Source: an uncultured Thermoanaerobaculia bacterium
Lineage (GTDB): Bacteria; Acidobacteriota; Thermoanaerobaculia; Multivoradales; Multivoraceae
Direction of reading: 5' to 3'
Assembly (NCBI GenBank): GCA_951813015.1
Contig: CATOTG010000004.1
Coordinates: 1 to 64,000 of the forward strand
Length of the DNA stretch: 64,000 bases
This document shows, piece after piece, positions 47,166-55,465 of this stretch. Positions within the stretch are counted from its first letter, which is position 1. Every line of letters begins with the position of its first letter. Below the pieces are notes generated by a model. The model saw nothing but the letters and a program-made list of their open reading frames with translations. It had not been told where the DNA came from and searched no databases. The position numbers were made by a program, and so were the translations under genes.

Positions 47166-48560
47166 ATGCACCCCTCCACAGCGTCGTCTTTCGTGGCGGC
47201 TGGTTTGTTGCTCGTGCTCGGTGCGGCCGGGCCCGGGCTCGCCCAATCCGACCCCGGGTCGGGGTGGATCGACCTGACTGCGGGCGGCCTCGAGCACCGG
47301 TGGCGGCGGCTGGGTGGCGTGGCGGAGTACGCGCTCGACGGCGACACGGTGGTCGGCACCTCCGTCATCGAGACGCCTAACTCGTTTCTCGTCACGAAGG
47401 AGGAGTACGGAGACTTCGCGCTCCAGTTGGAGTTCAAGATCGACGAGGGCCTGAACGCCGGCGTCCAGATCCGAAGCCACAGCGACCCGGCCTACCTGAA
47501 TGGGATCGTGCACGGCTATCAGGTCGAGATCGACTCCAGCGAGCGGGCGTGGAGCGCCGGAGTCTACGACGAGGCCCGGCGCGGGTGGCTGTATCCGCTC
47601 GCGGCGAATCCGGCCGCCAGTCGGGCGTTTCGACAGGGCGGTTGGAACCACCTCTACATCGAGGCGATCGGCCCCGAGATCCGGACCTGGCTCAACAACG
47701 TGCCGGCGGCGTTTCTGATTGACGAGATGACGGCCAGCGGGTTCATCGCGCTCCAGGTTCACTCGGTGGGGCCGGAGCATGGCGGGTTGCAGGTCCGCTA
47801 CCGGAACGTCTGGCTGCGAACGGAAGGCCTCTCGCCAAGCGGGCGGACGTTCCCCTACATTGTCGACACGCGGCCGAACGAGTTGTCCGAAGCGGAGGCG
47901 GCACTGGGCTGGGAGTTGCTCTTCGACGGCGAGAGCGTGGAGGCCTGGCGCGGCGCCCATCGGGAGGACTTCCCGGAGGCCGGATGGGCGGTGCGGGACG
48001 GGGAACTGTGGGTGCTCGCCTCTGAACCGGGCGCCGGACGCGGCGGCGGCATCGTGACACGCGAGTCGTTCTCGGCCTTCGAACTTCAGCTTGAGTTCCG
48101 GATGACCGAGGGCGCGAACAGCGGCATCAAGTACCTGGTCACCGAGGGCTACGACTCGGCGCCGGGTACGGCGGTCGCGTTCGAGTACCAGATCCTGGAC
48201 GACCTGCGGCACCCGGACGCTCAGGCCGGCCTGAACGGGAATCGCACCCTGGCCTCGCTCTACGACCTGCTGCCGGCGACGAAGATTGGGCGCTTCGTCA
48301 AGGGGCCGGGTCGCTTCAACCACGCGCGGATCGTGGTTCACGCGGACGGGCGGGTGGAGCACTGGCTGAATCACGTGTCGGTGCTGGAGTTCGATCGCAG
48401 CTCGCCGGAACTGGCGGAGGCGGTCGGAGCAAGCAAGTTCGCCGTTCGCGAGGGCTTCGGGCGGTGGCCCGAGGGGCGCATCCTGCTGCAGGACCACGGC
48501 GACGAGGTCGCGTTCCGCAGCATCAAGGTACGCCGCCTCGACGAGACGCCGCAGCCATAG
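47166..48560 (+). CDS. Exported protein with two DUF1080 (3-keto-disaccharide hydrolase-like) domains
   Basis: 464 residues with signal peptide (VAAGLLLVLGAAGPGLAQ). Two tandem concanavalin-like DUF1080 domains: domain 1 (~40-225) with SFLVTKEEYGDFALQLEFKI, EGLNAGVQIRS and HGYQVEID; domain 2 (~245-460) with WELLFDGESVEAWRGAHRED, FELQLEFRMTEGANSGIKYL and AVAFEYQILDD. The family includes hydrolases that cleave 3-keto-glycosides. Two copies in one chain is less common. Might act on glycosides oxidised by periplasmic dehydrogenases; this link is inference. Start ATG 47166. Confidence 0.9.
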   Translation: MHPSTASSFVAAGLLLVLGAAGPGLAQSDPGSGWIDLTAGGLEHRWRRLGGVAEYALDGDTVVGTSVIETPNSFLVTKEEYGDFALQLEFKIDEGLNAGVQIRSHSDPAYLNGIVHGYQVEIDSSERAWSAGVYDEARRGWLYPLAANPAASRAFRQGGWNHLYIEAIGPEIRTWLNNVPAAFLIDEMTASGFIALQVHSVGPEHGGLQVRYRNVWLRTEGLSPSGRTFPYIVDTRPNELSEAEAALGWELLFDGESVEAWRGAHREDFPEAGWAVRDGELWVLASEPGAGRGGGIVTRESFSAFELQLEFRMTEGANSGIKYLVTEGYDSAPGTAVAFEYQILDDLRHPDAQAGLNGNRTLASLYDLLPATKIGRFVKGPGRFNHARIVVHADGRVEHWLNHVSVLEFDRSSPELAEAVGASKFAVREGFGRWPEGRILLQDHGDEVAFRSIKVRRLDETPQP

Positions 48561-48636
48561 GCAGAGCCAGGCTACCGGCGTCAGGGCCGAGGGTGGATCA
48601 CGTTCCGAGCGATGCCTCCAGCGTAGGATTCCGGGC

Positions 48637-49908
48637 ATGCGCGTGCGCCTGGCCTACGGTCGCAGAGGCCTCGTGATCGACGTCCCGCGGGAGCGGACGA
48701 CCGTGATCGAGCCGCGCCAGGCCCCGGCGCTTCGCGATCCGGAGGCGGCTCTGAAGGCGGCGTTGCGTCGGCCGGTCTCCGGGCCGCCGCTCCGGCAGCT
48801 GGCGCGACCCGGGCAGTCCGCGGCGATCTCCGTGTGCGACATCACCCGGGCGCAGCCGCGCCGGGAGATGCTCGGAGCAGTGCTGCGGGAACTTGACGGC
48901 ATCGTTCGCCCGGAGGACGTGACGATCCTGATCGCGACGGGTACGCACCGCGCGAATACGCCAGACGAACTCCGCGCGATGCTCGGCGACGAGATCCTGA
49001 ACTCCTGCCGGGTGATCAACCACGACGCCCGCGACGAGTCCTCGCTCGTCGACATCGGCGAGAGCGGCAATGGCGTTTTGACCCGGCTCTGCCGCCACTG
49101 GCTGGAGGCGGATCTCCGGATCACGACCGGCTTCGTCGAGCCGCACTTTTTCGCGGGTTTCTCGGGCGGCCCGAAGATGGTCGCGCCCGGCCTCGCCGGC
49201 CTCGACACGGTGCTGACCCTGCACGACGCCGTCCGCGTCGGCGACCCGCGCTCGACCTGGGGGATCATCGAGGAGAACCCGCTCCACAGCGATATCCGGG
49301 CGATCGCGGCGCGGCCGGAAGCACGGCCCCATTTCAGCATGGACGTTCTGCTGGACAGGCAGCAGAGGATCACCCACGTCTTTGCGGGCGAACTGTTCGA
49401 GATGCACGGCCGAGCCTGTGCGGCCGCGAAGCCGATCGCCATGGCGGCGACGGGTCGCCGGTTCGAGGTCGTGGTGACGACGAACTCCGGCTATCCCCTC
49501 GACCAGAATCTCTACCAGGCGGTCAAGGGGATGTCCGCGGCGGCGCAGGTCGTGGCTGACGGCGGCACGATCCTCTGCGCCGCCGAGTGCAGCGACGGCA
49601 TCCCCGACCATGGCCGCTACGCCGAGCTCCTCGGCCGCGGCGGCTCGCCGGAGGAGCTGCTTCAGCAGATCGAAACACGGCCTGCTACCGAACCGGATCA
49701 GTGGCAGGTACAGGTACAGGCGATGATCCAGCGCCGCGCGCGGGTCCTCGTCAAGGCCGACGGCCTGACCGCTGAACAGCTTGCAGCCGCCCACTTCGAG
49801 CCGGCGCAGGACCTCGATGAGGCAATCGTCGAATGCCTTGCAGCTCAGCCCGACGGACGCGTCTGCGTACTGCCCGAGGGGCCGCAGACGATCCCGTACG
49901 TTGCCTGA
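48637..49908 (+). CDS. larA: Nickel-dependent lactate racemase family protein (LarA-like)
   Basis: 423 residues, full length. The two LarA domains are complete: SVCDITRAQPRREMLGAVLR, ILIATGTHRANTPDEL (His in the first site), VINHDARDESSLVDIG, and FVEPHFFAGFSGGPKMVAPG, which carries the catalytic His and the Lys that binds the nickel-pincer cofactor. LarA interconverts lactate (or related 2-hydroxyacid) enantiomers. The cofactor genes larB, larC and larE are not in this window. Start ATG 48637. A hairpin follows the stop. Confidence 0.92.
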   Translation: MRVRLAYGRRGLVIDVPRERTTVIEPRQAPALRDPEAALKAALRRPVSGPPLRQLARPGQSAAISVCDITRAQPRREMLGAVLRELDGIVRPEDVTILIATGTHRANTPDELRAMLGDEILNSCRVINHDARDESSLVDIGESGNGVLTRLCRHWLEADLRITTGFVEPHFFAGFSGGPKMVAPGLAGLDTVLTLHDAVRVGDPRSTWGIIEENPLHSDIRAIAARPEARPHFSMDVLLDRQQRITHVFAGELFEMHGRACAAAKPIAMAATGRRFEVVVTTNSGYPLDQNLYQAVKGMSAAAQVVADGGTILCAAECSDGIPDHGRYAELLGRGGSPEELLQQIETRPATEPDQWQVQVQAMIQRRARVLVKADGLTAEQLAAAHFEPAQDLDEAIVECLAAQPDGRVCVLPEGPQTIPYVA

Positions 49909-49911
49909 CAT

Positions 49912-49928
49912 CCCCTCCGCTGGAGGGG
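49912..49928 (+). terminator. Short hairpin after larA
   Basis: CCCCTCC, loop GCT, GGAGGGG: perfect 7-bp stem starting 4 bp after the larA stop. There is no T-run after it, so it may be a weak or factor-dependent terminator. Confidence 0.4.
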
Positions 49929-50035
49929 CGCTCAAGAAGTCGCTGTGGCCTAGGGAGCGGCCGGTGTCATCGCCGATGCGGGTTTCGCCGCCGGCTTGAG
50001 GGCGGCGGCGACGGCCGCCTCGACCGACGTAGTCG

Positions 50036-50185
50036 ATGAGGGTGGCGCTCGCCGACCTGCGGCTCGATCATCTCTGGGTGATCTACCCTGGAGACAGACC
50101 CTGCGAGCTGGACGAGCAGATATCCTTTCTGCCGTTGGGAGATGTTCCGGGTCTGGCGGACCGCATTTCGAGCGCCTCAGGCTGA
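50036..50185 (+). pseudogene. C-terminal fragment of a DUF4143-type ATPase (tentative)
   Basis: 49 codons ending at a TGA: LRLDHLWVIYPGDRPCELDE followed by FLPLGDVPGLADRISSASG. 'L-x-x-L-W-V-x-Y-P-G-D...L-P-L' is how many AAA/DUF4143 proteins end. An in-frame stop lies directly before it, so the N-terminal 90% is missing. The last 60 bp (50130-50189) recur at 52338-52398. Confidence 0.55.
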
Positions 50186-50195
50186 TGCAGCCCGG

Positions 50196-50319
50196 CGGCC
50201 TGTGGAAGGGCCATCGAGAGATGCACATCGAGCCCGATTGGTTGCTGATCTATCGAGTGAAAGGAACCGACTTGCACCTCGTTCGCACCGGTACCCACTC
50301 GGACCTCTTCAAGAAGTAG
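50196..50319 (+). pseudogene. C-terminal fragment of a YafQ-type toxin
   Basis: Encodes GLWKGHREMHIEPDWLLIYR and VKGTDLHLVRTGTHSDLFKK, identical to the second half of the intact yafQ at 53934-54212. It has no start or N-terminal half. It is the left end of a 447-bp block shared with 54090-54539. Confidence 0.9.
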
Positions 50320-50646
50320 AGCCGCCGTCGCAGGTGGGGTCTCCTGCGGCGCCGAGCGCGGTGGTAGCTTCGGGACGATGGCTGAGCCGATCCGGAGGGC
50401 CGTATCCAGGGCGAGATCCGAGAGTCCGGGCGATCCGGAGGAAGCGCCGCTTGATCTTGCCGACTTCCCCGGTTGCCGGGCGGAGCGCATCTCTCGGGAG
50501 GAGATCGGGGACTACGACGGCCGGGTCGAGTACTGGGAGGCTCGCACCGAGACGGCGGTCGTCGTGTGCGAGCCGACGACGCGTTTTCACGAGCAACCCT
50601 CGCAGCGGCTGGCGCGGCTTGCGGAGCGGATTGCCGCGTCGAGGGG
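50200..50646 (+). repeat. 447-bp direct repeat, partner of 54090-54539
   Basis: The block runs from the yafQ C-terminus through the gap and into the first ~270 bp of a Uma2 gene. It is nearly identical to 54090-54539 (a few base changes, such as AGATCGGG/GACTACGACGG against GACGGTCGG). Both blocks end at GTCGAGGGG, after which the Uma2 copies differ. Confidence 0.9.
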
Positions 50647-51396
50647 TTCGCCGATCGAGACGTTCGGGACAACGGATTTGGTGCGCTACGACCCGCAGGG
50701 GGAGCGCAAGGTGCTGATGCAGGCGGACCAGATTCTCTATCTTCATCCGCGCGAGTTCACCGTCTGGGAACGGGATGTCGATATCGACAGTCGAGAGCGC
50801 CCGGATGTCGTGCTTGAAGTGGACTACTCGACCGACGTCCGGCGGCGGAAACTCCGAATCTACGAGGCGTGGGGTTTCCCGGAGGTCTGGGTGGACGTGC
50901 CTGACGCGCCGTCGCCGAGCCGTCCGAAGTCTCGGCTCTCCGGCTTGACGATTCACGTTCCGGAAGGCGGCAAGTTCCGGAGGGTGTCGAACAGCCGGGC
51001 GTTTCCAGGCTGGACGGCGGAGGAGATCCACCGGGCGCTCGACGAACCGGCGACCTCCGAGGAGACGTTGGCCGCGCTCTGGGCGCCGCCGAAGGCACCG
51101 GGCCGGACGACGACCCGTGGCTGCGGAGCGAGCGCGCGGAGGGCCGTGCCGAGGGCCGTGCCGAGGGGCGTGCCGAGAGGCGTGCCGAGAGGCGCGCGGA
51201 GGGCCGCGCCGGGATGCTGCGGGCCGTCGCGGCGATTCTGCGGGCGCGTGGGGTCGCCGTGAGTACGGACCTGACGGGCCGATTGGCGAGGCTCGACCGG
51301 CTGTCGGCCGATGAGCTGATCCAGGCGGCGCAGACCTGCTCGAGCCAGACCGAGTTCCTCGCGCTGCTGGAGGCGAGACCGCACGAAACAGTCTGA
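50378..51396 (+). pseudogene. Uma2-family nuclease-fold protein, copy 1, frameshifted
   Basis: Same gene as the intact copy at 52448: MAEPIRRAVSRARSESPGDP, ETFGTTDLVRYDPQ, PDVVLEVDYSTDVRRRK. At 51078 a 19-bp deletion between two GCCGCGCT repeats removes GCGGCGCGTCG plus one repeat, so the frame turns into Arg/Pro-rich nonsense ending at 51262. The original C-terminal part (MLRAVAAILRARGVAVSTDL and AQTCSSQTEFLALLEA) is still present in another frame to 51396. Confidence 0.9.
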
Positions 51397-51566
51397 GGAG
51401 TACGTGCGCTTGCTGCGTCCGGCGGGCGAGAAGCGGCGGTCTGGCGGTCGGCTATCATCCGTTGCCGTCCCGGTCGGCTGCGGTCCGGCTGCAGTGCTTC
51501 CGGGCGGTCCCCTTGCCAAGCGCAGGCGCCCTGCCCCTCCAACGCTCCGGAACGAAGGAGGTAGCC

Positions 51567-52250
51567 ATGACAGAGAGTGATTTGTCCGAAGCAGCGGGCG
51601 CTTCGGCGGCGGAACAGCGGGTGTGGGCGATGATGGAACGACACGCTCAGGAGATGGACCGGCAAGCCTTGGAGATGGATCGGCGCGCCTTGGAGATGGA
51701 TCGGCACGCCTTGGAGATGCGCGATCTCCGCGAGAGGCAGAAGGAGACGGACCGGCAACTGAAGGAGACGGACCGGCTCCTCACCAGGCAGGCGGAGGAC
51801 GCCGACCGGCGGTTCAGACAGGCCGACGGGAAGTTCGACTCCCGTTGGGGCAGGTTCATGGAGAGCTTGGTCGAGGGCGATCTCATACCGTTGCTGAGGG
51901 CGCGCGGGGTCGATGTTGACACGACATCGAGTCGCTACAGAAAGCGCCGCAACGGCGAGCACATGGAGATCGACATCGTGGCTGTGAACGGGAGGGAAGC
52001 TGTCGTCGTGGAAGTTAAAACGACGTTGCGACCCGAGGCTGTGAGGCGCTTCGTGGAGAAGTTGCGGGTGTTCCAGGACTGGTTCCCTGACCACCGTGGC
52101 CGCACGATCTACGGCGCTATCGCTTACCTGGAGAGCGGCGAGGACGTTGCCCGCTACGCAGAGCGTCAGGGCCTGTTCCTGATCCGCGCCACCGGCAGCA
52201 GCGCGAGCATCGTGAACGCGTCGGACTTCAGGCCCCTCGACTATTCGTGA
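51567..52250 (+). CDS. DUF3782-like PD-(D/E)XK protein with N-terminal coiled coil
   Basis: 227 residues from ATG 51567, which has a perfect AAGGAGGT 6 bp upstream. Residues ~20-90 are a coiled coil made of 7-residue repeats (QALEMDR, RALEMDR, HALEMRD, then KETDRQLKETDRLL). Residues ~100-227 are a nuclease-like fold: WGRFMESLVEGDLIPLLRAR, HMEIDIVAVNGREAVVVEVK (E-x-D ... E-V-K, the PD-(D/E)XK core) and IYGAIAYLESGEDVARYAER. Nuclease activity is possible but not shown in this family. Lies between two Uma2 copies. Confidence 0.82.
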   Translation: MTESDLSEAAGASAAEQRVWAMMERHAQEMDRQALEMDRRALEMDRHALEMRDLRERQKETDRQLKETDRLLTRQAEDADRRFRQADGKFDSRWGRFMESLVEGDLIPLLRARGVDVDTTSSRYRKRRNGEHMEIDIVAVNGREAVVVEVKTTLRPEAVRRFVEKLRVFQDWFPDHRGRTIYGAIAYLESGEDVARYAERQGLFLIRATGSSASIVNASDFRPLDYS

Positions 52251-52278
52251 GCCGGCTCGAGAGTCGAGAGGTGTCTCC

Positions 52279-52395
52279 ATGGAACGATTGAGCGAAACGT
52301 TGTTGCGGTACGCGGAAAGACTGTCGGAAGGCTCCGTTCTGCCGTTGGGAGATGTTCCGGGTCTGCCAGACCGCATTTCGAGCGCCTCAGGCTGA
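52279..52395 (+). pseudogene. Chimeric mini-ORF: AbiEi-like start joined to the ATPase tail
   Basis: 38 codons: MERLSETLLRYAERLSEGS, matching the first 18 residues of the AbiEi-like antitoxin at 54872, joined in frame to VLPLGDVPGLPDRISSASG, the tail also seen at 50130-50185. The join shows recombination between neighbours. The DNA upstream of the ATG also resembles the abiEi leader (GAGAGGTGTCTCC against GAGCGGTCGCC), so it could still be expressed. Confidence 0.75.
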
Positions 52396-52447
52396 TTCAG
52401 CTCAGGCGATGGGCTTCGGCGCCGAGCGCGGTGGTAGCTTCGGGGCG

Positions 52448-53473
52448 ATGGCTGAGCCGATCCGGAGGGCCGTGTTCAGGGCGAGAACCGAGAGTCCGGG
52501 CGATCCCGAGGAAGCGCCGCTTGATCTTGCCGACTTCCCCGGTTGCCGGGCGGAGCGCATCTCTCGGGAGGAGATCGGGGACTACGACGGCCGGGTCGAG
52601 TACTGGGAGGCTCGCACCGAGACGGCGGTCGTCGTGTGCGAGCCGACGACGCGTTTTCACGAGCAACCCTCGCAGCGGCTGGCGCGGCTTGCGGAGCGGA
52701 TTGCCGCGTCGAGGGGTTCGCCGATCGAGACGTTCGGGACAACGGATTTGGTGCGCTACGACCCGCAGGGGGAGCGCAAGGTGCTGATGCAGGCGGACCA
52801 GATTCTCTATCTTCATCCGCGCGAGTTCACCGTCTGGGAACGGGATGTCGATATCGACAGTCGAGAGCGCCCGGATGTCGTGCTTGAAGTGGACTACTCG
52901 ACCGACGTCCGGCGGCGGAAACTCCGAATCTACGAGGCGTGGGGTTTCCCGGAGGTCTGGGTGGACGTGCCTGACGCGCCGTCGCCGAGCCGTCCGAAGT
53001 CTCGGCTCTCCGGCTTGACGATTCACGTTCCGGAAGGCGGCAAGTTCCGGAGGGTGTCGAACAGCCGGGCGTTTCCAGGCTGGACGGCGGAGGAGATCCA
53101 CCGGGCGCTCGACGAACCGGCGACCTCCGAGGAGACGTTGGCCGCGCTGCGGCGCGTCGGCCGCGCTCTGGGCGCCGCCGAAGGCACCGGGCCGGACGAC
53201 GACCCGTGGCTGCGGAGCGAGCGCGCGGAGGGCCGTGCCGAGGGGCGCGCGGAGGGTCGGGCCGAGGGGCGCGCGGAGGGTCGGGCCGGGATGCTGCGGG
53301 CCGTCGCGGCGATCCTGCGGGCGCGTGGGATCGCCGTGAGTACGGACCTGCCGGGACGTTTGGCGAGGCTCGACCGGCTGCCGGCCGATGATCTGATCCA
53401 GGCCGCGCAGACCTGCTCGAGCCAGACGGAGTTCCTCGCGCTGCTGGCCGCGAGACCGCCTGAAGCGGTTTGA
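52448..53473 (+). CDS. Uma2-family nuclease-fold protein, copy 2 (the only intact copy)
   Basis: 341 residues from ATG 52448. Residues ~40-215 form the Uma2/DUF820 restriction-endonuclease-like fold: VEYWEARTETAVVVCEPTTR, MQADQILYLHPREFTVWERD, RPDVVLEVDYSTDVRRRKLR (catalytic Asp, Glu and basic residue) and YEAWGFPEVWVDVP. Residues ~250-275 are an Ala-Glu-Gly-Arg repeat (five units of about 12 bp each), followed by a helical tail (MLRAVAAILRARGIAVSTDL, AQTCSSQTEFLALL). The family is expanded in many bacteria; its job is unknown, with defence or mobile-element origin suggested. Confidence 0.88.
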   Translation: MAEPIRRAVFRARTESPGDPEEAPLDLADFPGCRAERISREEIGDYDGRVEYWEARTETAVVVCEPTTRFHEQPSQRLARLAERIAASRGSPIETFGTTDLVRYDPQGERKVLMQADQILYLHPREFTVWERDVDIDSRERPDVVLEVDYSTDVRRRKLRIYEAWGFPEVWVDVPDAPSPSRPKSRLSGLTIHVPEGGKFRRVSNSRAFPGWTAEEIHRALDEPATSEETLAALRRVGRALGAAEGTGPDDDPWLRSERAEGRAEGRAEGRAEGRAEGRAGMLRAVAAILRARGIAVSTDLPGRLARLDRLPADDLIQAAQTCSSQTEFLALLAARPPEAV

Positions 53474-53476
53474 GGA

Positions 53477-53619
53477 GGTCGAGTTGCGCCGTGCGCCGCC
53501 TTGGCAACTGGCGCTGGCCGGCCGGCGTGCCGGCGAGGCGTTCCGGGCACTCGCCTGGCTCGGGCGTGACCGGGCCGGTGCGGCGACCGGGGTGATGCGG
53601 GAACGGCTGAGCGGACGAA
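53477..53619 (+). pseudogene. Internal fragment of the AbiEi-like antitoxin gene
   Basis: Matches 55245-55380 almost base for base (VELRRAPPWQLALAGRRAGE, AFRALAWLGRDRAGAATGVM, RERLSG) and begins directly at the end of the Uma2 copy 2 stop codon. No start or 5' part. It marks a recombination join at about 53476. Confidence 0.88.
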
Positions 53620-53641
53620 GCGGCTTGACGAGTGGCGTTCT

Positions 53642-53662
53642 TGTAGCTACGTTGGAGCTACA
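53642..53662. promoter_or_regulatory. Likely operator of the relB/yafQ pair
   Basis: TGTAGCT (53642-53648), 7-base spacer, AGCTACA (53656-53662): a perfect inverted repeat 18 bp upstream of the antitoxin start, in the position where RelB/DinJ antitoxins bind their own promoter. AT-rich compared with its surroundings. Confidence 0.7.
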
Positions 53663-53679
53663 CGACAAGAGGATCTCTG

Positions 53680-53937
53680 ATGACTGCCGATACTGTTGTT
53701 CGCGCTCGAATCGACCACGACACGAAGGTGCGCGCCACCGAGGCACTTCAGGCGATGGGTCTGTCGGTCTCCGACGCGATTCGCCTGATGCTGCTGCGGG
53801 TCGCGGACGAGAAGAGGTTGCCTTTCGCCGTCGAGGTTCCACGAGCCGCCACCCTCAAGGCGATGAAGGAACTGGAGGACGGCAAGGGCCGGCGCTTCGG
53901 CAGCGCCGAGGAGTTGTTCCGCGACCTTGACATTTGA
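53680..53937 (+). CDS. relB: Type II antitoxin, RelB/DinJ family
   Basis: 85 residues, ATG 53680. N-terminal ribbon-helix-helix for DNA binding: MTADTVVRARIDHDTKVRAT, EALQAMGLSVSDAIRLML. The rest (RLPFAVEVPRAATLKAMKEL) should embrace the YafQ toxin. The stop TGA overlaps the toxin's TTG start (TTGA), so the pair is coupled. An inverted-repeat operator lies just upstream. Confidence 0.92.
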   Translation: MTADTVVRARIDHDTKVRATEALQAMGLSVSDAIRLMLLRVADEKRLPFAVEVPRAATLKAMKELEDGKGRRFGSAEELFRDLDI

Positions 53938-54212
53938 CTGTGCTGACCCCGGTTCGCTCCTCGCAGTTCAAGCGGGACGTGAAAAGGGCCAAGGCACGAG
54001 GCAAGGACTTGGCCAAGCTGCGCTTGTTGCTGGCCTTGCTGATCGAGGAAGAACCGTTGACGGCGCGCTATCGCGACCATCCGTTGAGGGGCCTGTGGAA
54101 GGGCCATCGAGAGATGCACATCGAGCCCGATTGGTTGCTGATCTATCGAGTGAAAGGAACCGACTTGCACCTCGTTCGCACCGGTACCCACTCGGACCTC
54201 TTCAAGAAGTAG
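53934..54212 (+). CDS. yafQ: Type II toxin, YafQ/RelE-like mRNA interferase
   Basis: 92 residues from TTG 53934 (a GTG at 53940 is the alternative). YafQ features: SSQFKRDVKRAKARGKDLAK, LTARYRDHPLRGLWKGHREM, HIEPDWLLIYRV and the last helix with LVRTGTHSDLF; the C-terminal His and Phe correspond to the catalytic pair of E. coli YafQ. It should cleave mRNA on the ribosome. The 3' half was also copied to 50196-50319. Confidence 0.92.
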   Translation: MTVLTPVRSSQFKRDVKRAKARGKDLAKLRLLLALLIEEEPLTARYRDHPLRGLWKGHREMHIEPDWLLIYRVKGTDLHLVRTGTHSDLFKK

Positions 54213-54270
54213 AGCCGCCGTCGCAGGTGGGGTCTCCTGCGGCGCCGAGCGCGGTGGTAGCTTCGGGACG

Positions 54271-54779
54271 ATGGCTGAGCCGATCCGGAGGGCCGTATCC
54301 AGGGCGAGATCCGAGAGTCCGGGCGATCCGGAGGAAGCGCCGCTCGATCTTGCCGACTTCCCCGGTTGCCGGGCGGAGCGCATCTTACGGGAGGAGATCG
54401 GGGACTACGACGGTCGGGTCGAGTACTGGGAGGCTCGCACCGAGACGGCCGTCGTCGTGTGCGAGCCGACGACGCGGTTTCACGAGCAACCCTCGCAGCG
54501 GCTGGCTCGGCTTGCGGAGCGGATTGCCGCGTCGAGGGGCGCGCCGCGGGGCGTGCGGAGGGCCGTGCCGAAGGGCGCGCGGAGGGCCGGGCCGGGATGC
54601 TACGGGCCGTCGCGGCGATCCTGCGGGCGCGTGGGATCGCCGTGAGTACGGACCTGACGGACCGATTGGCGAGGCTCGACCGGCTGTCGGTCGATGAGCT
54701 GATCCAGGCGGCGCAGACCTGCTCGAGCCAGACGGAGTTCCTCGCGCTGCTGGCCGCGAGACCGCCTGAAGCGGTTTGA
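54271..54779 (+). pseudogene. Uma2-family protein, copy 3, core deleted
   Basis: Begins like copy 1 (MAEPIRRAVSRARSESPGDP) but at 54539 (after LAERIAASRG) about 450-500 bp are missing, up to the Ala-Glu-Gly-Arg repeat region, removing the whole catalytic part. The first frame runs into nonsense and stops at 54645; the normal tail (MLRAVAAILRARGIAVSTDL) continues in another frame to 54779. The deletion joins GTCGAGGGG to GCGCGCCG within the GC-rich repeats. Confidence 0.9.
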
Positions 54780-54871
54780 GGAGTACGTCTCCGTTTCGCG
54801 TCCGAGGCAGGGAGTCGACTTGAAGAGTGTCAGAAACACGGCTATATTCCCGACAGTCGAGAGCGGTCGCC

Positions 54872-55465
54872 ATGGAACGACTGAGCGAAGCGATACTGCG
54901 GTACGCGGAAAGACTGCCGGAAGGCACCCCGGTGCTGGCGAAGGGGCTGTTGCATCTCGGCAATCGGGCGGCGATCGACCAGGCCCTGTCCCGTCTTGTC
55001 CGGCGCGGCGCGCTGCTTCGGGTCGGACGCGGTGTGTATGTCCTGCCGGTAGAGAGCCGGTTCGGCCGCCGCGCGCCGTCGGTCGAGAAGACCATCAAGG
55101 GGTTCGCGGCCGCGCGCGGAGAGCGGATCGCGAACAGCGGCGCGATGGCGGCGAACGTGCTCGGACTGACCACGCAGCTGCCCGTCAAGCGCGTCTTCTT
55201 GACGTCGGGGCCGAGCCGGACGTTGACGCTCGGCCGCGAGCGGGTCGAGTTGCGCCATGCGCCGCCTTGGCAACTGGCGCTGGCCGGCCGGCGTGCCGGC
55301 GAGGCGGTCCGGGCGCTCGCCTGGCTCGGGCGTGACCGGGCCGGTGCGGCGACCGGGGTGATACGGGAACGGCTGAGCGAGGACGAGCGCCGGGAACTCG
55401 GCAGCGTGAGCGCGCAGATGCCGGGATGGCTGGCCGGACCAGTGAGCGCGGTGGTCCATGGCTGA
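54872..55465 (+). CDS. AbiEi-like antitoxin (DUF6088-type)
   Basis: 197 residues from ATG 54872; an upstream GTG at 54827 is in frame but less likely, since the chimeric copy at 52279 conserves the ATG. N-terminal winged helix (AILRYAERLPEGTPVLAKGL, LSRLVRRGALLRVGRGVYVL) followed by RRAPSVEKTIKGFAAARGER and NSGAMAANVLGLTTQLPVKR, typical of type IV antitoxin AbiEi/DUF6088. It should repress its promoter and counter the toxin. Overlaps the toxin gene by 8 bp. Confidence 0.85.
   Translation: MERLSEAILRYAERLPEGTPVLAKGLLHLGNRAAIDQALSRLVRRGALLRVGRGVYVLPVESRFGRRAPSVEKTIKGFAAARGERIANSGAMAANVLGLTTQLPVKRVFLTSGPSRTLTLGRERVELRHAPPWQLALAGRRAGEAVRALAWLGRDRAGAATGVIRERLSEDERRELGSVSAQMPGWLAGPVSAVVHG

Noticed and set aside
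49996..50319. A 107-residue toxin gene
   Set aside because: Only the last 40 codons match YafQ; the first part is unrelated sequence in a chance open frame.
50378..51262. Uma2 copy 1 as an intact 294-residue gene
   Set aside because: The last ~70 codons are Arg/Pro-rich nonsense caused by the 19-bp deletion; the true tail lies in another frame.
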